Origin: Akkermansiaceae bacterium
Lineage (GTDB): Bacteria; Verrucomicrobiota; Verrucomicrobiia; Verrucomicrobiales; Akkermansiaceae
Direction: 5' to 3'
Assembly (NCBI GenBank): GCA_021202525.1
Contig: JAJQCV010000041.1
Span: 1-52,899, forward strand
Length of the DNA: 52,899 nucleotides
Shown: positions 26,813-36,291 of the stretch, one piece after another
Layout of the letters: each line of letters begins with the position of its first letter
Numbering within the stretch: the stretch's first letter is position 1
Notes under the pieces: generated by a model
What the model saw: only the letters and a program-made list of their open reading frames with translations
The model's database searches: none
What the model was told of the DNA's origin: nothing
Position numbers and translations under genes: made by a program

Positions 26813-27187
26813 ATGAAAAGGATGAAAAACGTCGTGCCCTACGTGGTGATGGTGACCGGACTGACCGCCGTATTCGTGTGGGCCAAATGGAAGCAGGCAG
26901 AGGGTCGCGAGGTTCGGGCCGTATCCGTCGTGACCCCCGCTCCGGCGGCGGACGGGATCATGCTGATCGACGTCCGGACTCCGGAGGAATTCCATGCCAG
27001 GCACAGGGACGGCGCAGTGAATATTCCCGTGGACGAGGTGGAAACGCTGGCTCCGCAATTGGTGCCCGACAAGGATACCCTGCTTCTTTTATACTGCCGC
27101 ACGGGCAAGCGTGCGGACCGCGCCATGGAAATCCTGAAAAAGATGGGTTACGGCAGGGTGGAGAATTTGCACCGCCTGGATATGTAG
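26813..27187 (+). CDS. Membrane-anchored rhodanese-domain protein
   Basis: 124 residues. The N-terminus KNVVPYVVMVTGLTAVFVWAKW is a single membrane anchor. It is followed by a rhodanese domain with IDVRTPEEFHARHRDGAVNIPVDE and the active-site loop YCRTGKRADRA. The catalytic Cys is present, so persulfide or sulfur transfer in the periplasm is possible. The domain is close to the minimal length for the single-domain type. A purine-rich GGCAGGAAG precedes the start. Confidence 0.9.
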   Translation: MKRMKNVVPYVVMVTGLTAVFVWAKWKQAEGREVRAVSVVTPAPAADGIMLIDVRTPEEFHARHRDGAVNIPVDEVETLAPQLVPDKDTLLLLYCRTGKRADRAMEILKKMGYGRVENLHRLDM

Positions 27188-27236
27188 GCTTTCTGTCTGA
27201 GGCTGTGGAAAGGAGGGTGGGAGTATTTTCTCCTTC

Positions 27237-29789
27237 TCAGGCATTCTTTTTCAAAAGCTCTATTTTCCCGCGGGAGTCGTTCCCTCCTACGGTCCTTATC
27301 TTGGCCCTGATGAGCAGTCCGTTATTGGCGTGGAAACCTTCGGGCAGGAAGAGTTGGTAAAAATTCCTCCGGGACGGTTTTCCTGCCAGTCCGGCGTGAC
27401 GGCGGCTGTCTATCATCCTGCCGTCGCCCACTAATTCCACCTGTTCTATTTCCAGGGCATGCCGGCCTGACGTGTATGTGAACCGGACGCCCCGGAGGTT
27501 TTTCAGGTCATCCGGAGAGACGGGCCAGGCTACCCATTTCCATTCCGTGGATACCTCCGCCGGAGTCCAATTGCCAATAACCGCGCCTGAACCGCCTCCT
27601 TTCAAGGAAGGAGGGAGCGGTTTCGCTTCCCGGACGTACTGGCGGCAGGCCCGGATGATGTCGCCGGGTCTGCGTGCGGGGCTTACTCCATGGGAATGGA
27701 CCCAGGCTTCTTCCCATGCCTCCATGTCCGGAGCCTTGTCCTTGAGCCTGTTTTGGAAGAAATGCTCCCAGCGCGGCAGATAATAATCGCGTATGAGACC
27801 GCTCCATAACTTTGCGGCATAATCGTCTACGGGCGGCCCCCAGATGGTGACCAGGCGTCTGGCGTTTTCCTCATAGGCGTCTTTTTCCTCCCCGGTTTTT
27901 CCATGGGCCCGGGCAAAGGATATCCAGCGTGACAACCGCCACGTAGGATGGCTTTCCAAAAGGGTGTCCGCCTGCAGGGCATATTCGCGGAAACGTGCCA
28001 TGCACTTCTCCGCATGTTCAGGGTTTTGTTCGTCCAGGGCCTCCAGGGCGGCCTGGATGGCCTCGTGCATGCGTATCCCGAGGTAATGGACCGCCATTTC
28101 AACGGCATCCTGCCGGAACAGGGGGGAATGTTCCAGTCCTTCCGTATTGATGAACAAGGCCAGGCCCCGGAGAAAATCTTCGCTGGTATTGACGGAACTG
28201 TTGCGGGCGCCGGGTTTCAATTGCCAGTTGAAACGCGGGTGGTCTTTCAGATTGGAATAAGCCGTGCGGCGGAACAGGCTCCAGGCTGTTTTTAACGAAT
28301 CCGGGCATGCCCCGTACCTGGCCTGGCAGTAATTTTCCAGCCATTGCTCCACGTCCTCCCTGTGGTCCCGCCACGCGGCGTCCGTAACCAGTTCGTAAAG
28401 GACGTCATTGTTCTCTATTCCTTCCGGCGCCATGCCCATTCCTTCAAGTTTCCCTTTGGAGGCCGATTCCAGGGCTTCCAGATGGCCGTTGGCGTAAAAA
28501 TCAATCACGCCTGTCATGGCACACTTGCCGCCCATGTTGGGAATAACGCTGTACACCCAGGGCTTGTTGAAGAAACCTTTGAAGACATCCCAATTCATTC
28601 CGTTGTGCCAGAATGTCTTGTTATAATCCGCTGCCAGATCCAGAAGGAGCATTTGATCATCCGGAACCTTGCTGAGCAGCGCTTTCAGGGAGTCCGCGTT
28701 CCAAATGTGGCGCTGGTATCCGAACATCCATCCCTGCATGACCCAGACCGCTTCCGGATTGACAGAGGAAATGGAACGGTACACCTGTTCTCCCAATGCG
28801 CTGAGCATTTGATCGCGTGTTTTCGGGTCGTCCGTATTTACGGGAAGCTCCATTTCGTTGAAGGAATCCGCCAGATAATAAGTGTTTTTTCCGAATTCCT
28901 TCTGCCATTCTTCCATGTACAGGCTCCCTATGTGGAGGAAAAGGGGATCTTCCGGAGAAAGGAAATGGGCCGCGTTTTTTTGAGGCCATCCGCCCCAGCC
29001 CAAACGGTGAAGTTTTGCCTCCGGATAAAGGCGCCTGATTCCCTGGGGGACAAAGCCGGAGAATGCCGGACAGACAGGGTTCATGCCCAGGGATTTCATC
29101 CTGCGGAGGATGTTGTGCTGCATGGCGATCTGATCCCTGTGCCAGTTGTCGTTCAGGATGCCGTCATGGTTGACAAGATTGCCCATCCTCTGCCACGGCA
29201 GATGGGCCGGACCTGTGTAAAATTCATCTATTTCCTTTTGCGTGAGTCCCAGGCGCTTCCATACGCGGACGGCAATCCCTTCCGTTGCCGCCAGGGTCAG
29301 GGGCATGTCGATGCCGTGCAGGGCCATCCAGTCGATTTCCCGTTCCCAGCGGTCCCATGTCCAGTAGGGCATGGTATAGCCGTAAGTGACGGCATTGAAG
29401 TGGTAATGATGGCGGAACGGGGAGGCAACCCTGCGCCGGGGGGTATCCGGAATCCGGGCCGGCCAGCGGATGTCCTTGTTATCCCAGGCAACCATGCCCA
29501 GCCCGTTTGTTTTGAGAAAATCATAAAATCCGCGGCAGAGGGCCGTTCCGCTGCTGCCGCGTACGGTCAGAACCCCGCCGGAGGATTCCGTCTCAAAGAC
29601 GTCACAGCCGTTTTGCTGTTTTAGGGATTCCAGCTTGAGTTTGCCGGGGACGGCTTTCAGGGCGGGTACGGTCCGTTCCATGACTGAACGGGCCGCGTCC
29701 CGTTCTTCCGGTGAAAGGGAGTAGCCGGCATGCATGCAGCATACGGCCAGCAGCGTAGCAACCAAGGTACGCAAAGAAAATGTCGTCAT
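27237..29789 (-). CDS. Secreted alpha-N-acetylglucosaminidase, GH89
   Basis: 850 residues with a signal peptide (about 1-24). It belongs to the NAGLU/GH89 family, which removes alpha-linked N-acetylglucosamine from non-reducing ends. The catalytic pair is visible: Glu312 in YLADSFNEMELP and Glu456 in GMGMAPEGIENNDVLYEL, equivalent to the acid/base and nucleophile of human NAGLU. Other family segments are MALHGIDMPLTLAATEG and VWVMQGWMFGYQ. GH89 enzymes in gut bacteria act on GlcNAc-alpha-1,4-Gal caps of gastric mucin or on heparan-type ends; the mucin cap is the better guess here. A C-terminal beta domain follows the helical part. Confidence 0.95.
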   Translation of the reverse strand: MTTFSLRTLVATLLAVCCMHAGYSLSPEERDAARSVMERTVPALKAVPGKLKLESLKQQNGCDVFETESSGGVLTVRGSSGTALCRGFYDFLKTNGLGMVAWDNKDIRWPARIPDTPRRRVASPFRHHYHFNAVTYGYTMPYWTWDRWEREIDWMALHGIDMPLTLAATEGIAVRVWKRLGLTQKEIDEFYTGPAHLPWQRMGNLVNHDGILNDNWHRDQIAMQHNILRRMKSLGMNPVCPAFSGFVPQGIRRLYPEAKLHRLGWGGWPQKNAAHFLSPEDPLFLHIGSLYMEEWQKEFGKNTYYLADSFNEMELPVNTDDPKTRDQMLSALGEQVYRSISSVNPEAVWVMQGWMFGYQRHIWNADSLKALLSKVPDDQMLLLDLAADYNKTFWHNGMNWDVFKGFFNKPWVYSVIPNMGGKCAMTGVIDFYANGHLEALESASKGKLEGMGMAPEGIENNDVLYELVTDAAWRDHREDVEQWLENYCQARYGACPDSLKTAWSLFRRTAYSNLKDHPRFNWQLKPGARNSSVNTSEDFLRGLALFINTEGLEHSPLFRQDAVEMAVHYLGIRMHEAIQAALEALDEQNPEHAEKCMARFREYALQADTLLESHPTWRLSRWISFARAHGKTGEEKDAYEENARRLVTIWGPPVDDYAAKLWSGLIRDYYLPRWEHFFQNRLKDKAPDMEAWEEAWVHSHGVSPARRPGDIIRACRQYVREAKPLPPSLKGGGSGAVIGNWTPAEVSTEWKWVAWPVSPDDLKNLRGVRFTYTSGRHALEIEQVELVGDGRMIDSRRHAGLAGKPSRRNFYQLFLPEGFHANNGLLIRAKIRTVGGNDSRGKIELLKKNA

Positions 29790-29867
29790 GCTGATGACTA
29801 CGGAAGGATGCGCCCTTTTCTTTTCAGGATTTTCAGCGTCTGTCCCTGATTCCCGGGAAAAGCAAAA

Positions 29868-29893
29868 CCCCCCGCATGGGTGAATGCGGGGGG
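29868..29893 (-). terminator. Intrinsic terminator after clpC
   Basis: CCCCCCGCAT and ATGCGGGGGG make a perfect 10-base GC-rich stem with a 6-base loop, 23 bases after the clpC stop. On the minus strand it is followed by TTTTGCTTTT (29858-29867), making this the most convincing terminator in the window. Confidence 0.85.
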
Positions 29894-29916
29894 CCTGCCG
29901 ATTCCGTAAGGAAGAA

Positions 29917-32505
29917 TTATTCCGCCTTGGGCTTGGGTTTGCGCGGCGCTCTCTTGCGCGGCGTTTTCACCTTTTCTGCGGGCTTGTCGGCAATGTGCAG
30001 GAAGTTGAGCGTTTCCGCCCCGTCCGTCTGCACGGCTTCGATCTTGTCTCCGGCCTTGACGTCTCCACGCAGCAGCGCTTCCGCCAGCGGGTCCTCCAGC
30101 AGGCGTTCGATCGCGCGGCGCATGGGGCGCGCTCCGTATTGCGGATCGTACCCGTTCTTGATGATCAGGCTCAGGGCTTCCGGGCTCAGGGACAGGGCGA
30201 TGTCCTTGGCCTTGAGGCGGGAGATGAGCTTGTCCGCTTCCAGTTGCACGATGTGTTCCAGGTCGTCCCGTTCCAGCATGCGGAAGACGGAGATTTCATC
30301 AAAGCGGTTGAGGAATTCCGGACGGAACTGCTTGCGCGCTTCCTCCAGGATTTTTTCCCTCATGGCGGCGTAGTCCGCCTTGTCGGAGGCCATGGCGCCG
30401 AAGCCCATGGTGCTCTGCCGCTTGGCGGAAGCGGCCCCCACGTTGGAGGTTAGGATGATGATGGTGTTGCGGAAGTTGATCTTGCGTCCCAGGGAATCCG
30501 TCACGCTGCCTTCCTCCAGAATCTGGAGAAGCAGGTTCATGACGTCCGGATGGGCTTTTTCCACTTCGTCAAACAGGATGACGGAGTAGGGCCTGCGGCG
30601 CACGGCTTCCGTGAGCTGGCCGCCTTCGTCATGGCCTACGTAGCCGGGAGGCGAACCGATGAGGCGGGACGTGGTGTGTTTTTCCATGTACTCGCTCATG
30701 TCCACCTGGATCAGGGCGTCCGCGGTGCCGAACATGATTTCCGCCAGGTTGCGCGCCAGGTAGGTCTTGCCTACGCCGGTGGGCCCCAGGAAGAGGAAGG
30801 AGCCGATCGGACGGCGCGGGTCCTTGATGTCCGCGCGGCTGCGCCGCAGGGCGCGGGCGATGGCGGAGGCTGCCTCGTCCTGGCCGATGACCTTGCTTTT
30901 CAGTTCTTCCTCCATGCGCAGAAGCTTGGTGGTTTCCTTTTCCTCCATCCGGGCCAGCGGAATGCCGGTCCATTTGGCGAGAACGGCCATCACGTCTTCT
31001 TCCGTGACGGGGACGTAGTTGGTCTCGTAGGACGTGCGCCAGGCGTCCAGCATGTTCTGGAGTTCCCTGCCTGCCTGCTTTTCTTCGTCGCGGATATGGG
31101 CCGCTTCTTCAAAAAGCTGGGCGTCCACGGCCTGGTTCTTGCGCTCCTTGAGTTCCTCGATGCGGGTTTCCATCTGGCTGATGTTGTCCGGCCGGGTCAT
31201 CTGGGAGACGCGTTTGCGCGCACCGGCCTCGTCCAGGATGTCGATGGCCTTGTCCGGCAGGAAGCGCCCCGTCAGGTAGCGGTGGGAGAGCTTGGCCGCG
31301 GCTTCCACGGCATCCTTGGTGTAGTGAACCTTGTGGTGTTCCTCATACTTGGGCTGGATGCCCGCGAGTATCTTGATGGTGTCCTCCACGGAGGGTTCCC
31401 CCACCTGCACCTGCTGGAAGCGGCGTTCCAGGGCGGCGTCCTTCTCAATGTGCTTTCTGTACTCATTGAGCGTGGTGGCGCCGATGGCCTGGAGCTCCCC
31501 GCGGGAGAGGGCTGGCTTGATGATGTTGGAGGCGTCCATGGAGCCTTCCGCGGAACCGGCGCCCACAATGGTGTGCAGTTCGTCGATGAAGAGGATGACG
31601 TTGCCTTCCCGGCGTATTTCGTCCATCACGGCCTTGAGCCGTTCTTCAAACTGGCCGCGGTACTTGGTGCCCGCCACCATCAGCGCCAGGTCCAGGGAGA
31701 TGACCCTCTTGCTGCGCAGGAGTTCCGGAACGTGGCCCTGGGCTATTTCCTGGGCCAGTCCTTCCACGATGGCGGTTTTGCCCACCCCGGCTTCTCCGAG
31801 CAGAACGGGGTTGTTCTTGTTCCGGCGGCACAGAATCTGGATGACGCGCTCGATTTCCGGGGAGCGGCCGATGACGGGGTCCATCTTGCCGTCGCGGGCA
31901 AGCTGGGTCATGTCGCGGCCGAACGCCTGGAGGGCGGGCGTCTTGGACTTCTGCTGCCTGGAATAGGCGGGGGCTGCGGGTTCGTCCGACGGGATGGCGG
32001 GGGAATCATTCTCCTCTTCCTCGTCATCGTCGTCCGGAATGATGTTGTCTTCGTCCGCGTCCATCTGGTACTTGGGCGTGAGCACGTCCAGCAGTTCCCG
32101 GCGGGCCTGTTCCAGGTCCACGCCGAAGTGGCGCAGAATCTGTCCGGCCACGCCGTCGCCGTCCCGGATGAGGCCCAGGAGAAGGTGTTCCGTTCCCACG
32201 TAGGTATGGTTGAGTTCCTGGGCTTCCCTGTTGGCCAGGGCCAGAACCTTGCGCACCCGGGGGGTGTAGGGGATGTTGCCTTCGGCCTGGGGTTCCGTGC
32301 CCCGGCCTATCTGCTGCTCCACCTGCTGTCGCACGGCGTTGAGCTCCACCCCCAGGTTTTCCAGGATGGTGACGGCCACGCCCTTGCCCAGCTTGAGAAG
32401 GCCGAGAAGAAGGTGTTCTGTTCCTATATAATGATGATTGAAGCGGTCCGCTTCCCGGCGCGCGTGCGCCAGTACTTGTTGCGCCCTGGGCGTAAAGTTA
32501 TTCAT
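29917..32505 (-). CDS. clpC: ClpC-type AAA+ unfoldase
   Basis: 862 residues. Two N-terminal Clp repeats (about 1-145; [13 protein letters not shown]... and [13 protein letters not shown]...) are followed by an acidic linker (157-167, a run of Asp/Glu), then AAA+ domain 1 with Walker A GEAGVGKT (237-244), a middle region with a UVR-type segment ([14 protein letters not shown]), and AAA+ domain 2 with GPTGVGKT and the FDEVEKAHP Walker B. The second half also has NRFDEISVF and [10 protein letters not shown]. ClpC unfolds substrates for ClpP, which is not in the window. The last 20 residues ([16 protein letters not shown] end) form an unusual basic tail. It follows mcsA and mcsB on the same strand, the arrangement known from Firmicutes. 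Confidence 0.96.
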   Translation of the reverse strand: MNNFTPRAQQVLAHARREADRFNHHYIGTEHLLLGLLKLGKGVAVTILENLGVELNAVRQQVEQQIGRGTEPQAEGNIPYTPRVRKVLALANREAQELNHTYVGTEHLLLGLIRDGDGVAGQILRHFGVDLEQARRELLDVLTPKYQMDADEDNIIPDDDDEEEENDSPAIPSDEPAAPAYSRQQKSKTPALQAFGRDMTQLARDGKMDPVIGRSPEIERVIQILCRRNKNNPVLLGEAGVGKTAIVEGLAQEIAQGHVPELLRSKRVISLDLALMVAGTKYRGQFEERLKAVMDEIRREGNVILFIDELHTIVGAGSAEGSMDASNIIKPALSRGELQAIGATTLNEYRKHIEKDAALERRFQQVQVGEPSVEDTIKILAGIQPKYEEHHKVHYTKDAVEAAAKLSHRYLTGRFLPDKAIDILDEAGARKRVSQMTRPDNISQMETRIEELKERKNQAVDAQLFEEAAHIRDEEKQAGRELQNMLDAWRTSYETNYVPVTEEDVMAVLAKWTGIPLARMEEKETTKLLRMEEELKSKVIGQDEAASAIARALRRSRADIKDPRRPIGSFLFLGPTGVGKTYLARNLAEIMFGTADALIQVDMSEYMEKHTTSRLIGSPPGYVGHDEGGQLTEAVRRRPYSVILFDEVEKAHPDVMNLLLQILEEGSVTDSLGRKINFRNTIIILTSNVGAASAKRQSTMGFGAMASDKADYAAMREKILEEARKQFRPEFLNRFDEISVFRMLERDDLEHIVQLEADKLISRLKAKDIALSLSPEALSLIIKNGYDPQYGARPMRRAIERLLEDPLAEALLRGDVKAGDKIEAVQTDGAETLNFLHIADKPAEKVKTPRKRAPRKPKPKAE

Positions 32506-32535
32506 ATATGTTATGGAAAATATTTCTTGGTTGCA

Positions 32536-33591
32536 TTAGCTTCCGGAGAGTTCCTTCCGGATGATGTCCGCGCGGATCTGGTCCCTGTCTTCCGAGGTTG
32601 TCTGCTCCGTGGTGGACAGGCGCGCCAGGTGGGCCGGCTGGATGTTGAGTATGGTTTTATTGACGTGTTTCAATGCCTGGTGGGAAAAGATGTCCAGAGA
32701 CGCTCCCATGCGGAGGAAGGAGAGCAGCCCCAGCGCCTCCTGGGTGGAAAGCAGGGTGGCGTTGGTCAGCAGCCCGTAGGCGCGGGAAACGCGGTCCTTC
32801 ACCTGGAGGGAGGCGGACTGGAGCAGCTTTCTGCGGGCGTTCCATTCTTGGTGCGCCAGGTCGGACGTGAACCGGGTCATGCGTTCCACGATCTGTTCCT
32901 CGCTGTCGCCCAGCGTGGACTGGTTGGAAATCTGGAACAGGTTGCCGGTGGCTTCCGTGCCTTCGCCGTACAGGCCGCGCACGGTAATGTTGAGCTGCAC
33001 GGCCGCCTGGACGACCTGCTGCATCTGTTCGGAGATGAACAGTCCGGGAAGGTGGATCATATCTGAAGCCCTCATGCCCGTGCCCAGGTTTGTGGGGCAG
33101 GCGGTGAGGTAGCCCATGCGCGTGTTGTACGCGTACGGGAGCTTGGCTTCCAGCCCGGAGTCTATCCTGGACACGGCGTTCCATGCCTTCTTGAGCTGGA
33201 TGCCGGGAAGGATGTACTGCAGGCGCAGGTGGTCCTCCTCATTGAACAGGATGCTGGCATTCTGGTTGCGGGAAATGAGCACGGCGCAGCCTTCCGAACG
33301 GGCGGCCAGCTCCCGTGAGATGAGGTGGCGCTCCACCAGCAGCTGCTTCTGCTGCTGGTTCAGTTCGGAAAGTTCCGCGTAATAGCCGCCTTTCATGGCG
33401 GGGAGCTGGCGCGCCTCCGCGGAGGTAAGGGCCAGGGTGTCCGCGCGCTGCTGGCGCGTGGCCCAGCCGGGGAAGGGGGTAGCCGTCAGATTCCGGGCCA
33501 GGCGGATGCGGGAGGTGAGCACGATGTCGTGCTCGTCTTTGGATTCCACCATCCACTTGGCGGGATTGTTGAGTAAATCGTCAAAGAGCAT
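32536..33591 (-). CDS. mcsB: Protein arginine kinase McsB
   Basis: 351 residues of the phosphagen-kinase fold. McsB phosphorylates arginine in proteins; phosphoarginine marks them for ClpC-ClpP. Visible motifs are LTSRIRLARNL, FNEEDHLRLQ (with the catalytic Glu), CPTNLGTGMRASDMIHLP and QISNQSTLGDSEEQIVERM in the nucleotide-binding half. The C-terminal part is the phosphoarginine-binding region. It starts 6 bases after mcsA and is 31 bases before clpC, so the three form one operon. No ctsR, the repressor often found with it in Firmicutes, is present. Confidence 0.95.
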   Translation of the reverse strand: MLFDDLLNNPAKWMVESKDEHDIVLTSRIRLARNLTATPFPGWATRQQRADTLALTSAEARQLPAMKGGYYAELSELNQQQKQLLVERHLISRELAARSEGCAVLISRNQNASILFNEEDHLRLQYILPGIQLKKAWNAVSRIDSGLEAKLPYAYNTRMGYLTACPTNLGTGMRASDMIHLPGLFISEQMQQVVQAAVQLNITVRGLYGEGTEATGNLFQISNQSTLGDSEEQIVERMTRFTSDLAHQEWNARRKLLQSASLQVKDRVSRAYGLLTNATLLSTQEALGLLSFLRMGASLDIFSHQALKHVNKTILNIQPAHLARLSTTEQTTSEDRDQIRADIIRKELSGS

Positions 33592-33596
33592 GAAGG

Positions 33597-34133
33597 TTAA
33601 TTGGTCGGCGTACGCAGTTGTTTGATTTGATCGCGCAGCTTGGCCGCCCGTTCATAATCTTCCCTTGCTACTGCCAGAGAGAGTTGTTGTTCCAGGTCGC
33701 TGATGGTTTGGGTTTCCGTTTCACGTTTTTCCGCTCTTGCGGGCGTTTTGCCGTGGTGGTGGGAGTCCGGCTGTATCTGGTCCAGGAGAGGCAGGATTTC
33801 TTCTTCAAAGACGTTGTAGCATTCGCTGCATCCCAGGCGGCCCACATTCTTGTAGTCCTGGAGAGTAAAGGAGCAGATCGGGCAGTTGGTCAGGGGAAGG
33901 GACTGAAGCGCCGGAATGGGCGCGGGAGAGTCCTCCCCTCCCTTTGTGCCGAATTGCCCCTGAAGGTTCGGAAACAGTTTTTCCGCCAGATCAAAGGCGT
34001 CCGGGTCCAGCAGGCCCCGCTCCTGGGCGCATTTGGCGCAGAGGCAGAATTTGGTGGACTTGCCGTTGATGATCTGTGTCAGGAACACCGTTGCCGGTGC
34101 AGAGCATATCTCACATTTTTTCACAACCCGCAT
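33597..34133 (-). CDS. mcsA: McsA-type activator, zinc and UVR domains
   Basis: 178 residues. The N-terminal half has paired CxxC motifs (CEIC, CAKC, CPIC, CSEC), typical of the McsA zinc domain, and the C-terminal part has a UVR motif (LSLAVAREDYERAAKLRDQIKQL). In Bacillus, McsA activates McsB and helps it reach ClpC. Here it immediately precedes mcsB (5 bases between stop and start), which supports the same role. The linker between the domains is Pro-rich and differs from Firmicute members. No strong ribosome site is seen. Confidence 0.92.
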   Translation of the reverse strand: MRVVKKCEICSAPATVFLTQIINGKSTKFCLCAKCAQERGLLDPDAFDLAEKLFPNLQGQFGTKGGEDSPAPIPALQSLPLTNCPICSFTLQDYKNVGRLGCSECYNVFEEEILPLLDQIQPDSHHHGKTPARAEKRETETQTISDLEQQLSLAVAREDYERAAKLRDQIKQLRTPTN

Positions 34134-34200
34134 TATAAGCCCGAGCCCTGTTTCGGACTAGAAGACTGCGTGTCATGGATTGTCATGAAAAAGGGCCTTC

Positions 34201-35061
34201 TTATTGTAATGGGGATGATTTCTTTCCGCGCTGCTTGAGCAAACCGCATCTGGAAGAATACAAATAGGCTATGCAGAAGATCACGCCCAGCACCAGAATG
34301 ATGGTTGCCCCCAGGTGCCAGCCCAGCGGAAAGGAGAGGTAAAAGGCGAGCACGGAGCCCAGCGCCCCGATCAGTCCGCCACCCCAGAAAAGGTGGGAAG
34401 GTTTGTTGGTGAGCATGTACACCGTGGCGGCGGGTCCCACGAGCAGCCCCAGCGTCAAAAAGGCCCCCACGGCCTGGAGGGAGGAGACCAGCACCAGGAT
34501 GATAAGGGTGAAAATGCCGTAGCTGATCAGCCGGGAGGGGATGCCCAGGGTGGTGGCGATGTCCGGGTCGAACAGGTAAATCAGGATGGGGCGCCGGAAA
34601 AGCAGCAGCGTCAGCACGCTGGCGGCGCTGATGGCGAAGGCGATCCACAGGTCCGAGTCCGACAGGCTCATGATGGAGCCGAATAGCCAGTCGTCTATCT
34701 TCTGCTGGAGGCCCAGCCGGACCAGGACGATGAAGCCGGCGGCAAACGCCGTGGTATGCAGGATGGACAGGGCGGTATCCTGGTTCAGCCTGGACGTGCG
34801 GGACACGAACAGGGAGCCCAGCCCCACCAGCAGGGCGGCTACCACGGCTCCCAGCAGCAGGCTCCAGCGCGTCAGGCCGAACATCAGCACGGCCACCGCG
34901 ATTCCCGGCAGCAGCGCGCAGGACAGCGTGCCTATCTGCAGGGCGGATTTTTTCAGGATCACCAGCCCGCTGACGAAGCCGTTGGCAAAGCCGATCATGA
35001 GACACGCCAGCAGGGAGCGCTGGGCGATGGGTTCCCGGAGAAATAGAAAAAAGTCGTCCAT
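34201..35061 (-). CDS. Zinc/manganese ABC importer permease
   Basis: 286 residues with about eight hydrophobic segments, in the ABC-3 (ZnuB/TroC/MntB) family. Matching segments are FANGFVSGLVILKKSALQIGTLSCALLPGIAVA, DTALSILHTTAFAAGFIVL and VGAFLTLGLLVGPAATVYMLT. It pairs with the ATPase gene 19 bases upstream and the substrate-binding gene further up. Metal choice cannot be told from the permease. A C-terminal KQRGKKSSPLQ tail is cytoplasmic. Confidence 0.93.
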   Translation of the reverse strand: MDDFFLFLREPIAQRSLLACLMIGFANGFVSGLVILKKSALQIGTLSCALLPGIAVAVLMFGLTRWSLLLGAVVAALLVGLGSLFVSRTSRLNQDTALSILHTTAFAAGFIVLVRLGLQQKIDDWLFGSIMSLSDSDLWIAFAISAASVLTLLLFRRPILIYLFDPDIATTLGIPSRLISYGIFTLIILVLVSSLQAVGAFLTLGLLVGPAATVYMLTNKPSHLFWGGGLIGALGSVLAFYLSFPLGWHLGATIILVLGVIFCIAYLYSSRCGLLKQRGKKSSPLQ

Positions 35062-35080
35062 AACGTAAAAAATTGTCCGG

Positions 35081-35866
35081 TCAGGCGTTCATTCCGTATG
35101 TTTCCCGTATCCGTTCCGGGGAAAGCACCTCCTGAGCCGGACCGAAGGCGACCAGGTCGCGGTTCATCAGCAGGACGGTATCGAAGATTTCCGCCGCCGT
35201 ATTCAAATCGTGGTGGGAGGCGATGACCAGGCGCCCCTCCCCGGCCATGGAATCCAGCAGGCGTCCCAGGGACTGGCAGGCGGGGGCGTCCAGGCCCGTA
35301 AACGGTTCGTCCAGCAGGAGGACATGCGCTTCCTGTGCCAGGGCGCGCGCCAGGAAGGCCCGCTGCTGCTGGCCGCCGGAAAGCTCGGAAATCTGGCGTT
35401 CCGCCAGGTGCTCCAGGCCGAGCACGTGCAGGGACTTTTCCACAATCTCCCGGTCATGGCCGGAAAATCTTTTCCACAGGCCCAGGGCCGGATAGCGGCC
35501 CATTTCCACCAGGGCGCGCACGGTGATGGGGAAGGACCAGTCCACGTCGGAGCGCTGGGGCAGGTAGGCAATTTCCCTCGGCATGTCGTGAAGGGGGGTC
35601 CCGTTCCACAGAATGTTGCCGGAATCTGGGCGAATAAGCCCAGCCAGCGCCTTGATCAGGGTGGATTTTCCCGCGCCGTTGGGACCCATCAGGGCCAGCG
35701 TGTGCCCGCAGGTGATGGAAAAGCTGATATCGTGAATGGCAAGAAGGTTGCCGTAATACACGGTGACGTTCTCCACATCCAGGCGGTGGCGCTCCGGATG
35801 GCTGGCATGGGCGCCCCAGCAGATGTGGTCCTGGGCGCAGTGAGGGGAGGGGGCGCTTATTTCCAT
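35081..35866 (-). CDS. Zinc/manganese ABC importer ATPase
   Basis: 261 residues from the Met at 35866 (MEISAPSPHCAQDHICWGAH). Walker A is GPNGAGKST, the signature is LSGGQQQRAFLARAL, Walker B is VLLLDEPFTGLD, and the switch His is in ASHHDLN. The family is ZnuC/TroB-like. The N-terminal Cys/His-rich extension before the first strand is not part of the standard domain and might sense or bind metal. The start overlaps the upstream small membrane gene by 10 bases. A longer frame upstream is open but would overlap that gene more heavily. Confidence 0.93.
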   Translation of the reverse strand: MEISAPSPHCAQDHICWGAHASHPERHRLDVENVTVYYGNLLAIHDISFSITCGHTLALMGPNGAGKSTLIKALAGLIRPDSGNILWNGTPLHDMPREIAYLPQRSDVDWSFPITVRALVEMGRYPALGLWKRFSGHDREIVEKSLHVLGLEHLAERQISELSGGQQQRAFLARALAQEAHVLLLDEPFTGLDAPACQSLGRLLDSMAGEGRLVIASHHDLNTAAEIFDTVLLMNRDLVAFGPAQEVLSPERIRETYGMNA

Positions 35867-36291
35867 GAGAAGGAGTACGTATCGTTCAATGAAGGGCCGA
35901 AGGACCACCGGGTGGCGGAGGCGGCCTGCCTGCCCTCCGGTTCCAGTTCCAGCGTCACGGGGGTGTCCGGCGTGCCTTCCGGCCATTGGGCGGAAACGGT
36001 GAGCGTGGCGGAGTTTCCCTTCAGGGGAAGGCGGCACTCCACTTCTTCATGCAGTTCCGGATTCTCCGCCTTCCAGAGAACAGTGTTCCCGGCGGCTATG
36101 GAAATATTCCTGGGCCGGTGGGCGCATTTGACCGTGATGACGGTGGAAACGCCCGGCGCGGCAGTCTCCGGGGCGGCATGCGGAACAGCCTGCTCCGCCG
36201 GAGTTCCGGAAGTCATCTTGTAAAGCGCCAGTCCCAGCAGGACGGCCCCCGCCAGGGCGGGAAAAAACTGTCTCAGGGGGGAACTGGTCAT
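35857..36291 (-). CDS. Small membrane-anchored periplasmic protein in the metal-ABC operon
   Basis: 144 residues: a membrane anchor at about 9-25 (FFPALAGAVLLGLALYKM), then a periplasmic region of about 110 residues that looks beta-rich (VSTVITVKCAHRPRNISI; ATLTVSAQWPEGTPDTPVTLELEPEG). No family recognised. It overlaps znuA-like stop by ATGA upstream and the ATPase start by 10 bases downstream, so it is tightly embedded in the metal importer operon and probably works with it, for example as a metal chaperone or periplasmic partner. That role is inferred only from position. Confidence 0.75.
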   Translation of the reverse strand: MTSSPLRQFFPALAGAVLLGLALYKMTSGTPAEQAVPHAAPETAAPGVSTVITVKCAHRPRNISIAAGNTVLWKAENPELHEEVECRLPLKGNSATLTVSAQWPEGTPDTPVTLELEPEGRQAASATRWSFGPSLNDTYSFSWK

